A DNA stretch of 64,000 nucleotides from Clostridiaceae bacterium (GTDB lineage Bacteria; Bacillota; Clostridia; Tissierellales; Sporanaerobacteraceae), in contig JAHXQP010000018.1 in NCBI GenBank assembly GCA_019391515.1, positions 1 to 64,000 of the forward strand, in the 5' to 3' direction. Positions 9,647 to 16,589 of the stretch are shown one piece after another. The notes beneath the pieces are model-generated. The model ran no database searches. It was given only the letters and a program-made list of their open reading frames with translations, and was not told the origin of the DNA. The position numbers and the translations under genes were made by a program. The number at the start of each line of letters is the position of its first letter. Positions within the stretch are counted from its first letter, which is position 1.

Positions 9647-10057
9647 ATGATGAGGCCAGACGGTAAAAAAAAGTTTGAAAAAGTAGAGGATATTATAACT
9701 AATATAATCATGTGGTTAGAATTAATTCTTGCCTTATTTATATTGGGAGCAGTTATTTTGAGCTGCAAAGATATAGTATCACTAATATATAAAGTATTTA
9801 TAACAGAAGCTTTAGATTCCTATAGTATTCTTCAAGGACTTCTTTCCCATGTACTTTTATTGGTAGTAGGTCTTGAATTAGCACTGATGCTTATTAAGCA
9901 TAACCCAGGTAGTGTATTAGAAGTTATGCTGTATGCTATTTCAAGAAAGATGCTTGTAAGCTCCTCAACAACCGTAGAGTTACTTTTAGGCGTTATAGCT
10001 TTAGGATTAATTTTTCTTATTGATAAATACTTGCATACAAAAGATACAGAAAAATAA
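9647..10057 (+). CDS. PsiE-like integral membrane protein
   Basis: A 136-aa protein with about four hydrophobic helices (residues 22-42, 65-85, 88-98 and 108-126) and a charged N-terminus. The layout and the motif LVVGLELALMLIKH near residues 70-84 resemble the phosphate-starvation-inducible PsiE family, whose function is not established. It begins 13 bp after the beta-CASP gene and has the weak ribosome site GAGAGG, so it is probably cotranscribed with that gene. A second ATG at 9650 is an equally possible start. Confidence 0.6.
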   Translation: MMRPDGKKKFEKVEDIITNIIMWLELILALFILGAVILSCKDIVSLIYKVFITEALDSYSILQGLLSHVLLLVVGLELALMLIKHNPGSVLEVMLYAISRKMLVSSSTTVELLLGVIALGLIFLIDKYLHTKDTEK

Positions 10058-10100
10058 GGTTTTTAAATTATAGTTTTTTATTTAAAGAAGTTTTAAGTCT

Positions 10101-10136
10101 ACCTTGTGGTTCTTTATAAGCTACAAGGTTTTTTAT
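10101..10136 (+). terminator. Intrinsic terminator after the PsiE-like gene
   Basis: ACCTTGTGG pairs with CTACAAGGT across a short loop and is followed by a T run. Confidence 0.8.
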
Positions 10137-10215
10137 TCTATAATATGAGCATGTATTTTTGCATATAAATAGTAGAGGATATTCCTTAACGATATTATAT
10201 GGAAGGGGGAGTTTT

Positions 10216-10506
10216 ATGTATGATGATTTTATGACACCTGAAACGCTGAGTACCTTTGCAGGATTAGTAGCTGGAGTATCTATAATAGTCCAATTTACAA
10301 AACCTTTTATAAAAAAGGTATTTGCAGATGGAGTTGTTAGAATTTATACATTTATTATTTCTTTGATTTTAACATTTGTTTTTGCAAAAAGTGGAGAAGG
10401 TATCCAAGGTATACTTATAACAATAATAAATTCAGTATTGATTACTATGACAGCAATGGGTATGTATGAAACTATATCTGATCCAATGGCACAGAAGGTA
10501 AAATAA
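10216..10506 (+). CDS. Small holin-like membrane protein
   Basis: A 96-aa protein with two to three hydrophobic segments (about residues 12-30, 42-58 and 65-80) and a charged C-terminal tail (DPMAQKVK). Size and topology resemble phage holin-type proteins found singly in clostridial chromosomes. There is no endolysin or other phage gene beside it, so a lytic role is not supported. The start is ATG 10216, five nt after AGGGGGA (10204-10210). An in-frame ATG at 10159 has no ribosome site. Confidence 0.6.
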   Translation: MYDDFMTPETLSTFAGLVAGVSIIVQFTKPFIKKVFADGVVRIYTFIISLILTFVFAKSGEGIQGILITIINSVLITMTAMGMYETISDPMAQKVK

Positions 10507-10546
10507 GAAAGATCTAAAAGATCTTTTCGGATCGAAGACAAAATAG

Positions 10547-10592
10547 AATGGATTTCCTTTATTTATAAAAAAGGAAATCCATTTTGTTTTAT
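10547..10592 (+). terminator. Intrinsic terminator after the holin-like gene
   Basis: Perfectly complementary 14-nt arms (10547-10560 and 10570-10583) are followed by a T-rich tail. Confidence 0.85.
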
Positions 10593-10617
10593 ATATTTAT
10601 AATAAGGTGGTAGTTAT

Positions 10618-10713
10618 TTGATATATGTCTTTATTCTATCCTTAGTCTTAAATTTAAAGTATTTTTTAAAAACAATAGGAAATAATAGATATCGTAAAGT
10701 AAAAATAAAATAA
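10618..10713 (+). CDS. Possible 31-aa membrane peptide
   Basis: A TTG at 10618 lies 9-10 nt after AAGGTGG (10603-10609) and opens a 31-codon frame ending in TAA at 10711. The peptide has a hydrophobic start (IYVFILSLVLNL) and a basic tail (RYRKVKIK). No homolog is recognised and the region is AT-rich, so a chance ORF is quite possible. Confidence 0.3.
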   Translation: MIYVFILSLVLNLKYFLKTIGNNRYRKVKIK

Positions 10714-10735
10714 AGATTGGAGAGGGGAATTTTTT

Positions 10736-11512
10736 ATGAGGAAAAGAAGAGTACCGTGGATAAAATTTCTAACTATAGTTATGTGCTTATCTTTATTTCT
10801 TGTAGGTTGTAATACAAGCAAAAAAGCGCCTAAAAAAGTGACAGAAACGCCAAAAGTTAAAAACGAGGTTACGCCAAAGGTAAAAGATGAAGCTGAACGA
10901 AGGGAAGATGAGGATGAAGATAAAGATAATATTCCAGATTCTTTGGATGATATAGAAGATGATGCAGGGGATATAGTAGAATATATATCTAAAGATGATT
11001 GGGCCAAAGTGGATGAAAGATTGTCTGCAATAGAAAAAAATTGGTCTACATATGAACCAATGGCTAAAGAAATGAAAGCTTCTCAAGATGATATAAATAA
11101 ATTTAGAGATGATTTAAATAATTTAAAGAAAGAAGTAAGGGATAAGAAACCACATGAGGCAACATTAGCGGCTAATAAATTAGCAATAGCATCCTTAGAT
11201 TTTATGAAATTATATGAAAAAAAATTCTTAGTTGATATAGAAAAAATGGAATTATACGGAAAACAAATGATGTTTACAGCAGAACATGATGATTGGAATC
11301 AATGCAAAGTAGAATTAAAATCATCAATGGAAATTTGGAACAAAATTAAGGCAGAAGCAGATAAAATAAATTCCGACACCACTAAAAAGGTTTCTGATAC
11401 TATGACGAAAATATCAGGTGCAATAGATGCGAAAGACGCTAGGAAAGTTAAAGATTTATTGGAAACATTAGATCATGAACTCGATATATTGGAAGATGAT
11501 TTTAAGAGATAA
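10736..11512 (+). CDS. Acidic surface lipoprotein of unknown function
   Basis: A 258-aa lipoprotein. The signal peptide (residues 1-24) ends in the lipobox LVGC. The mature protein starts with a low-complexity spacer rich in Lys, Pro and Glu (residues 26-60) and continues as a strongly charged, predominantly helical domain with regularly spaced Trp residues (DDWAKVDERL, NWSTYEP, DDWNQCKVEL). This suggests a repeated helical-hairpin module. No enzymatic motif is visible. The start is ATG after GGAGAGGGG. The gene is flanked by terminators on both sides and is probably a single transcription unit. Confidence 0.75.
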   Translation: MRKRRVPWIKFLTIVMCLSLFLVGCNTSKKAPKKVTETPKVKNEVTPKVKDEAERREDEDEDKDNIPDSLDDIEDDAGDIVEYISKDDWAKVDERLSAIEKNWSTYEPMAKEMKASQDDINKFRDDLNNLKKEVRDKKPHEATLAANKLAIASLDFMKLYEKKFLVDIEKMELYGKQMMFTAEHDDWNQCKVELKSSMEIWNKIKAEADKINSDTTKKVSDTMTKISGAIDAKDARKVKDLLETLDHELDILEDDFKR

Positions 11513-11543
11513 CTAGGGTATGAATTTTACCCTAGTTATTTTC
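11509..11543 (+). terminator. Intrinsic terminator after the acidic lipoprotein gene
   Basis: Perfect 12-nt arms (11509-11520 and 11528-11539) are followed by TTTT. The stop codon of the upstream gene lies in the 5' arm. The 3' end of the minus-strand deacetylase remnant overlaps the same hairpin. Confidence 0.85.
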
Positions 11544-11983
11544 ATAAGATAGTTCGATTAATTCGGATATAGTAACAAATTCATAACCTTAAAGCATCTA
11601 CAGTATGACTTTTGTTATGATAAACATAATCATGTAGTAAAATAATATCTCCATTGTCTATCTGGGATAAAATTGTATTAGTTATTTTATTATATCAGGG
11701 TATAGTTCTAAAACTTTCCAAGAACGAAAAAGGTAGCTTTAGCATCATATTTATTTAGAATATCTAAAATTTCAGAGGTGTAACTAGGATGTGGTCTATC
11801 ATCAAATGTTAAAGCTATAAACCTTTTGGGTTTTAGGACCTTTTTTAATCATTTGTGCATATTGATTTCCAAAAGTATGTACACTTTTTAAAAACATATA
11901 ACCAGATATTAGTAAAATACAGGCTATGCCAATAGTAATAAAAAATATAGTCCTATTTCTTATTTTTTAAATTTTAACCGTCT
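11532..11983 (-). pseudogene. Broken polysaccharide deacetylase (NodB family)
   Basis: On the minus strand the sequence reads as a signal-anchor segment (IFFITIGIACILLISGYMF), then [19 protein letters not shown] and [11 protein letters not shown], then NGDIILLHDY and GYEFVTISELIELS. These are the N- and C-terminal NodB motifs of a polysaccharide deacetylase. The frame is broken between anchor and domain (near 11823), and a stop follows VLGK. The middle of the domain (the HxxxH-containing part) is missing, so it is an internally deleted pseudogene. The catalytic motif reads DDRP rather than the usual DDGP. A GGAGAC sequence near 11986 marks the former ribosome site. Confidence 0.82.
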
Positions 11984-12104
11984 CCTTCAATTAGACAATC
12001 ATAACAACATTCTATATAATATCTATTTTATAAAAGGCATTTATATTATAAATTTATTTATATTAATAAGAAATAGTTTAATATAAAATAAAAAAGACTA
12101 GTAA

Positions 12105-12147
12105 AATCTGATATGCTCTCTCTGCGGTATCAGATTCTTATTTTTTT
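12105..12147 (+). terminator. Terminator-like hairpin in the decayed region
   Basis: AATCTGATA (12105-12113) pairs with TATCAGATT (12128-12136) across a 14-nt loop, followed by a T-rich run. No intact upstream gene on this strand explains it. The remainder of 11984-12264 shows no coding signal. Confidence 0.55.
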
Positions 12148-12264
12148 GAATAAAAACATACACAATATATAAGTAAAATATGTTATAATTTGCATAATAT
12201 TTATGTCACGCATGGATTAAGATCTACAAAGAAGGTTATAGATTATATAAGGAGGAAACCAAAT

Positions 12265-12441
12265 ATGAAAAAGTATGTTATCAAGGAAAGTACAAAAGAA
12301 AAAGAGTGTAAATTAATTCATTTAGATACTTTTGATTTTCAAGCAAAAGATTTTTACATTAAACATGGATATGAAGTTTTTGGTATACTAGATGATTGTC
12401 CATCAGGACATAAAATGTATTATATGAAAAAGAATATCTAG
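12265..12441 (+). pseudogene. Truncated GNAT-family N-acetyltransferase (C-terminal part only)
   Basis: A 58-codon frame starts at an ATG with a good AAGGAGG site. It encodes the last third of a GNAT domain: CKLIHLDTFDFQAKDFYIKH, GYEVFGILDD and CPSGHKMYYMKKNI. These are beta5-alpha4-beta6/7 of the fold. The acetyl-CoA-binding loop (R/QxxGxG/A) is absent, so the product cannot be a working acetyltransferase. The intact family is about 140 aa. The fragment has kept its reading frame, which suggests a recent deletion. Confidence 0.75.
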
Positions 12442-12521
12442 TTTATGAAGGAAAGATTATAACTGAAGAAGTAAACAACTGTGAATATTATAGAGCTAAA
12501 AATGGTTCTATTTTCTATTAA
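12441..12521 (+). pseudogene. Unrecognised C-terminal gene fragment
   Basis: Directly after the GNAT fragment, in a shifted frame, 26 codons read VYEGKIITEEVNNCEYYRAK then NGSIFY and a stop. This is protein-like, without a start, and looks like the tail of another gene. The family is not recognised. Confidence 0.3.
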
Positions 12522-12663
12522 TGGTAACATATGTACTGAATGAGATTAGTTTAATATACCAGTTTTTTTAAATCTGTCTACCTTAAGGGAGCATATAAAA
12601 TATATCCTAGGTTTTTTTTATTAGGTTAGACTAGTTTCGTACAATATAAAAGGGGAGCATACG

Positions 12664-12813
12664 ATGAAAGAACAATATAAGGTAAGTAAAATTTTTTTGA
12701 AATCTAATTATTCAACTTTAAGTAAAGTATTTATGTATAATTTAAATGAAAAATATTTTTATATAAAGAAGCTTAGTACCAAAAATATTTTAACTAAAAA
12801 ACATATCAATTAA
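12664..12813 (+). CDS. Small basic protein, 49 aa, unknown
   Basis: An ATG follows AAGGGGAGC (12650-12658) at normal spacing and opens a 49-codon frame. The peptide is basic (Lys-rich at both ends, ending KKHIN) with aromatic residues in the middle (VFMYNLNEKYFYIKK) and no clear membrane span. It lies 42 bp before a four-span membrane protein gene on the same strand and may be cotranscribed with it. No family is recognised. The ribosome site is the main support. Confidence 0.4.
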   Translation: MKEQYKVSKIFLKSNYSTLSKVFMYNLNEKYFYIKKLSTKNILTKKHIN

Positions 12814-12855
12814 GTTATATTTGTTATATAATCTTTAAAGGACATATAGAATGGA

Positions 12856-13293
12856 GTGGGATTATGGAATTTTATACTTATAGTGTTTTTGCGTTATTAT
12901 AATAAGGACGAACAACGTAGATATAAGCTTGCAGAAACTTTTGAGAGAACTAGTTTATTATTTTTGAGTAGTATTATCTTGTTTTTATTTTTCTATAAAA
13001 GTAATATTCTATTTAATAAAATTAATGAAGAAATATTTTTGTTATCATTTGTTTTTGTATACATAGTTATAAATATTATTTTATCTTATTATGATAAAGT
13101 TGATAATTTTATGAATTGCATATATTCAATAAATACAGGCTTTTTTTGTATTGTAGTTATATCCTTTTTAATCTTAAATATATTTGGTTTTTTTGATAAA
13201 AGCGAAAATAATTATTTGGATATTTTATTTTTATTATATATTCCAGTTTTTAGTTCCTTGTTTAATTCTTTAAATAGAATCAGAGATAAATAA
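12856..13293 (+). CDS. Four-span membrane protein of unknown function
   Basis: A 145-aa hydrophobic protein with about four predicted spans (residues 1-14, 32-47, 62-80 and 92-112) plus a weaker one near the C-terminus. The cytosolic linker YYNKDEQRRYKLAETFERTS is charged. The GTG start at 12856 has only a weak upstream AAAGGA, so the exact start is uncertain. A terminator follows directly. It stands upstream of a secreted-protein gene and another small membrane protein, and may be part of the same accessory function. No family is recognised. Confidence 0.55.
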   Translation: MGLWNFILIVFLRYYNKDEQRRYKLAETFERTSLLFLSSIILFLFFYKSNILFNKINEEIFLLSFVFVYIVINIILSYYDKVDNFMNCIYSINTGFFCIVVISFLILNIFGFFDKSENNYLDILFLLYIPVFSSLFNSLNRIRDK

Positions 13294-13300
13294 TTCATAT

Positions 13301-13328
13301 AGCTAGGATAGATTCCCTAGCTTTTTTA
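13301..13328 (+). terminator. Intrinsic terminator after the four-span membrane protein gene
   Basis: AGCTAGG (13301-13307) pairs with CCTAGCT (13316-13322) across an 8-nt loop, followed by a T run. Confidence 0.8.
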
Positions 13329-13523
13329 TTACCAATCCTACCTAAAATTGACCCTCTATTCTCTCTATATTCAAGTTATTTTAATGCTAGTAAAATCATA
13401 CCCTAAGAAGATTAAATTTTAATATAAGCTAAATACAGGGGTTAAAACTAATTGGATATTTTCACCACAAATAAAAAAGGATTTTGATATTATTTGTAGA
13501 ATATTCAAGCAGGAGGGATGTCT

Positions 13524-14222
13524 ATGTTTAAAAACAAAAATATTAGGTTTATGAGTTTGTTAGTTGTAATATTATCCTTATTAAATACATTACCTAGCTT
13601 TGCTACAAATTTTAATCTTGAAGAAAACGATACAGATATAACAATTCAACAAATTGATGAATTTAGTTATATAATTAATGAAAATGATGAAAAAATATTG
13701 ATAACACAAAAATTTGAAAAAGATAAAGAAATAATAACATTGAAGAATTTAGAAAATAATGAGGTTAATTATTTTCTAAAAGACAATTCTAAAGGAACAA
13801 TATATTCAAGTATTACAGAAAATACTATACCTATACCTGAAGAACCTAAAGAATCTTTATCAAATGAATGCTCTAACATTGTTACACTTAGAAGTAAGTC
13901 TAACAATAAAAAATTTTTAGGAACAAAAACTATTAAATACACAACGATAGTAGCACTTGTAGGAATAGAAGCTGGAGTAACTAAAATAGCATCAGCTGTT
14001 TTAGCTTTTTTAGGCATACCAATATCTGAAGGGATTAAAAATATAGTAAAAATTTTTGAAGGATCACAAGGTGTTACAGCAGGAATACTCGCATTAAAAC
14101 ATCCTAATGGAGGAATTAAATTAGATCTTTATAAAGTAAGAAGATCTAAAATGCAACGTGGAAAAAGATATTATTTTTGGGTTAAAACATATAGAAACCC
14201 AAGACGTGTACATAATTTATAA
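13524..14222 (+). CDS. Secreted protein with hydrophobic C-terminal segment, bacteriocin-like candidate
   Basis: A 232-aa exported protein. The signal peptide (residues 1-27) ends at LPSFA/TN. Residues 28-95 form a charged, beta-rich segment (FSYIINENDEKILITQKFE). A Pro/Ser spacer follows (residues 99-120). Then comes a Gly/Ala-rich hydrophobic segment (about 133-185, for example TTIVALVGIEAGVTKIASAV and LAFLGIPISEG). The tail is basic and aromatic (KMQRGKRYYFWVKTYRNPRR). This order resembles large secreted antimicrobial-type proteins of Firmicutes such as geobacillin-26-like proteins; that is an architectural comparison only. The start is ATG 13524, seven nt after AGGAGG. An ATG at 13518 abuts the ribosome site and is less likely. 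A small membrane protein gene follows 17 bp later. Confidence 0.6.
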   Translation: MFKNKNIRFMSLLVVILSLLNTLPSFATNFNLEENDTDITIQQIDEFSYIINENDEKILITQKFEKDKEIITLKNLENNEVNYFLKDNSKGTIYSSITENTIPIPEEPKESLSNECSNIVTLRSKSNNKKFLGTKTIKYTTIVALVGIEAGVTKIASAVLAFLGIPISEGIKNIVKIFEGSQGVTAGILALKHPNGGIKLDLYKVRRSKMQRGKRYYFWVKTYRNPRRVHNL

Positions 14223-14239
14223 AGCGAGGAAATATTAAA

Positions 14240-14518
14240 ATGAAAGAAAAATATATTCATAATTATAATATAATATATGGAGCTTTTATCATAATTTCAG
14301 CAGTCATTCATTTAATAACTTTAATCACTAATTATAATTATAATATTATAATTAGTATCATAATTATAATCAGTATAATAATGAATCTTAGTTCTATAGT
14401 TATCTGTTTGAAATTAGGTAAGAGATTGTTTAAAAAAGAAAACATTAATATTTTAATTAATTTATTAAGTAGTATAATATTTCAATTTTTATTTTATGTA
14501 AGATTTAGATCTATTTAA
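14240..14518 (+). CDS. Small three-span membrane protein, possible immunity partner
   Basis: A 92-aa, very hydrophobic, Ile-rich protein with about three membrane segments (residues 8-30, 34-57 and 70-88) and short basic loops (KLGKRLFKKEN). It begins 17 bp after the secreted-protein gene with a GCGAGG site, so the two are probably cotranscribed. Small membrane proteins in this position often protect the producer of a secreted toxin. No family motif supports that here, so the role is inferred from context. The 3' end lies next to an IS66 remnant. Confidence 0.55.
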   Translation: MKEKYIHNYNIIYGAFIIISAVIHLITLITNYNYNIIISIIIIISIIMNLSSIVICLKLGKRLFKKENINILINLLSSIIFQFLFYVRFRSI

Positions 14519-14562
14519 ATTTAAACAACAAGATATAAAAAAGACTAGCTAATATTTGATAT

Positions 14563-14860
14563 GCTCCTAAAGGTGCAAGATCAAGTGCAATACTTTATAG
14601 CATTATAGAAATGGCTAAAGCTAACGGCTTAGCAGTAGAAAAGTATTTAATATACTTATTTGATGTGCTTTCAAAAACAGAAAATAGAGATATGGAATTT
14701 TTAGAAGATTGCATGCCTCGGTCAGCTGACCTTCCAGATTATTTATATTCTAAATCTAGAAAGCAATATTAAATTTTGCCTAGTAGCTATTTTTCAGCTA
14801 CTGGGCTTATTTTAACATTACTTTATTTTAATTTCTATACGTGAAATCTTTGACGCTTAC
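14563..14860 (+). mobile_element. IS66-family remnant (3' end of tnpC and right terminal repeat)
   Basis: Residues from APKGARSSAILYSIIEMAKA to the end PDYLYSKSRKQY (14563-14772) are the C-terminal domain of an IS66 transposase: a GA-S-ILYSIIE-KANGL helix, then LEDCMPRSADLP. The DDE core is missing. After the stop, the sequence runs to GACGCTTAC at 14852-14860, which matches the complementary form of the IS66 terminal repeat beginning GTAAGCGTC. The left part of the element is deleted. Confidence 0.8.
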
Positions 14861-14884
14861 AATATTTCAATTAATATGTGTTTA

Positions 14885-15544
14885 TTATTTATCATATAAG
14901 TCAACAAAATAATTCCGAATAGCAGATTCTGAGATATATTTTATGTCAATAGATTTGGTTGATTTACTACATACATAACAAATATAGTTATCATGCCTCC
15001 ATGTATACAGAATAGAAGACAAATTCGATGATAGTGTATTATATGATGTAAGATTACAATTAATCCCTGTACCGAGCTGTTTGGTATATGCTTCTTTCCC
15101 AGTCCAAATCCGAAAAAAACGTAAGTTTGGTTCCAAAGTAGGAGCAGTTTCTACATATTTAATTTCCTCTGGGTGGAAAACCTGTTTCATAACCTCCATA
15201 GGTGCAACTGCAATTTTTTCTACATCAACACCGATTGTGCTATCATCAGAAATACCACATAATACAAAACCGCGAGTATGAGATAAATTAAAATGATAGT
15301 CAGTTGTAGATAATAACACAGGTTTTTGTTTGGCATCAATATCAAAAACAAGTTCAAGAGCAGAGAGTTCAGAAACAGAGCTTAAGCTTAAAAGAGTAAG
15401 TAAAGCAGCGTATAATGATAATTTTCTGTCAGTTTCAAGAACATAGCGCTGAATTTTCTTCCGGCGTTGTGGTGAAACAAGTTTTAACAGTTCGGAGTCA
15501 GTTTCATCCCAAGGAAGGAGTATAGGTAAGCAATAAATATACAT
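14885..15544 (-). CDS. Sfp-type 4'-phosphopantetheinyl transferase
   Basis: A 219-aa cytoplasmic enzyme that transfers phosphopantetheine from CoA to carrier proteins of peptide, polyketide or fatty-acid synthases. The motif HFNLSHTRG lies near residues 83-91, the magnesium site IGVDVEKI near 104-111, and the signature RIWTGKEAYTKQLG near 144-157, all typical of the Sfp/AcpT family. The start is the minus-strand ATG at 15544, seven nt after GGAGG. An upstream ATG at 15562 overlaps that site. Its base composition is visibly less AT-rich than its neighbours. It lies between two IS remnants, which suggests horizontal acquisition. No carrier-protein or synthase gene is nearby. Confidence 0.88.
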   Translation of the reverse strand: MYIYCLPILLPWDETDSELLKLVSPQRRKKIQRYVLETDRKLSLYAALLTLLSLSSVSELSALELVFDIDAKQKPVLLSTTDYHFNLSHTRGFVLCGISDDSTIGVDVEKIAVAPMEVMKQVFHPEEIKYVETAPTLEPNLRFFRIWTGKEAYTKQLGTGINCNLTSYNTLSSNLSSILYTWRHDNYICYVCSKSTKSIDIKYISESAIRNYFVDLYDK

Positions 15545-15817
15545 ATATATACCTCCAATCATTAGTTATCTAGATGTATTTTATCATAAAATAAGGATTT
15601 GAGTATAAATGTCAAGTTAATGATGTAAGTTTTGATCATTTAAGAGTGTAGTTTTTAGTTATTGGTGATTTTCTATTTCGAGTTGATATTTTAACATATT
15701 CATAATATTATTGCTAAATATGGATTTATATGATAAGATTTTATTGGATAAAATGATATTTATATTAATTTTTGTAAATGTTTGTTTTTTTGGATTGAAT
15801 AGAAGTATTAAATTTAA

Positions 15818-16018
15818 TTACGCTGCCGAAAACCAAGTACTTTTGGCAAAGTTATTGCTAGCAAATCCAACAACTTCGGCAGGAGTGCAGTTATTTAGTG
15901 ATACATGAGGCCTAATCAAATTATAGTGAAAGATAAATAAGTAAATTAGGGTATCAGCTTTTTCAAAAGAGTCAAATCCTGTTTTAGCTTTATACCATTC
16001 TTTAAATGCCTTGTTAAG
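15818..16018 (-). pseudogene. Transposase fragment, C-terminus of a DDE integrase-core protein
   Basis: On the minus strand about 65 codons read FKEWYKAKTGFDSFEKADTL, then FHYNLIRPHVSLNNCTPAEV and a stop after WFSAA. The HYN-IRPH-SLN-TPAE pattern is the end of an rve/DDE transposase. No catalytic D, D or E remains, and the upstream part of the gene is missing. The exact IS family cannot be fixed from this piece. Confidence 0.7.
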
Positions 16019-16058
16019 ATAACTTAACAGAATGTATATCATACCAAGGAGGATAAGT

Positions 16059-16577
16059 ATGGAAAATTATAAAAACAAAGAAGAATTAATTTCAGAAATA
16101 AGAAAAACTGCAGGTTTATTCATTAAGGAATTTGAAGATATTAATGAAGAAGATAAAGATGCGCTTCTTGAAGGTGTTGATCGTACACCTTCCCAAATGA
16201 TTGCATATCAACTTGGATGGATGAACTTAATTTTAAGCTGGGATGAAGATGAACTTAATGGTAAAGAAGTTATAACTCCTTCACCTAATTATAAGTGGAA
16301 TAAATTAGGTGGGCTATACGCTTCATTTTATGCTGAATATGAATCATATTCATTAAGTGCATTACAAAAGAAATTTAATAAAGTTCTTGAAAAATTCATA
16401 GATTGGTTTAATAATTTTTCTGATGAAGAAGTCTTTAACCAAGATGCAAGAAAGTGGGCATCTTCTACCCCATCAAGGTGGCCTATTTGTAAATGGGTTC
16501 ATATTAATACTGTAGCACCATTTAAATCTTTTCGAACTAAAATAAGAAAATGGAAAAAAGTAAGAAATAAAAAATAG
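16059..16577 (+). CDS. ClbS/DfsB-family four-helix protein
   Basis: A 172-aa cytoplasmic protein of the ClbS/DfsB (DUF1706) branch of the DinB-like four-helix superfamily. The N-terminus is KEELISEIRKTAGLFIKEFE, the first-helix motif RTPSQMIAYQLGWMNLIL lies near residues 43-60, and KWASSTPSRWPICKWVHINT near 136-155 is the C-terminal signature. ClbS itself inactivates the genotoxin colibactin, but most family members have unknown substrates. The start is ATG 16059 with AAGGAGG six nt upstream; the upstream ATG at 16032 has no site. It lies between transposase fragments and is apparently intact. Confidence 0.82.
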   Translation: MENYKNKEELISEIRKTAGLFIKEFEDINEEDKDALLEGVDRTPSQMIAYQLGWMNLILSWDEDELNGKEVITPSPNYKWNKLGGLYASFYAEYESYSLSALQKKFNKVLEKFIDWFNNFSDEEVFNQDARKWASSTPSRWPICKWVHINTVAPFKSFRTKIRKWKKVRNKK

Positions 16578-16589
16578 TACAATATGTTT

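Noticed and set aside
10216-10506. Holin-like protein as a sign of prophage.
   Set aside because: There is no phage structural, lysis or regulatory gene near it; single holin-like genes are common in these chromosomes.
12190-12264. Longer N-terminus for the GNAT fragment from ATG 12190.
   Set aside because: The added residues do not resemble a GNAT domain and there is no ribosome site before 12190, while ATG 12265 has a good one.
13450-13480. A short stretch (GGATATTTTCACCACA) upstream of the secreted-protein gene matches the murJ sequence near 5090, encoding WIFSPQI.
   Set aside because: Only about 16-20 nt match, with no further murJ similarity on either side. In AT-rich DNA this is probably chance.
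13769-14017. Minus-strand 82-codon frame inside the secreted-protein gene.
   Set aside because: The plus-strand frame has a signal peptide and ribosome site; the minus frame has neither and is a shadow.
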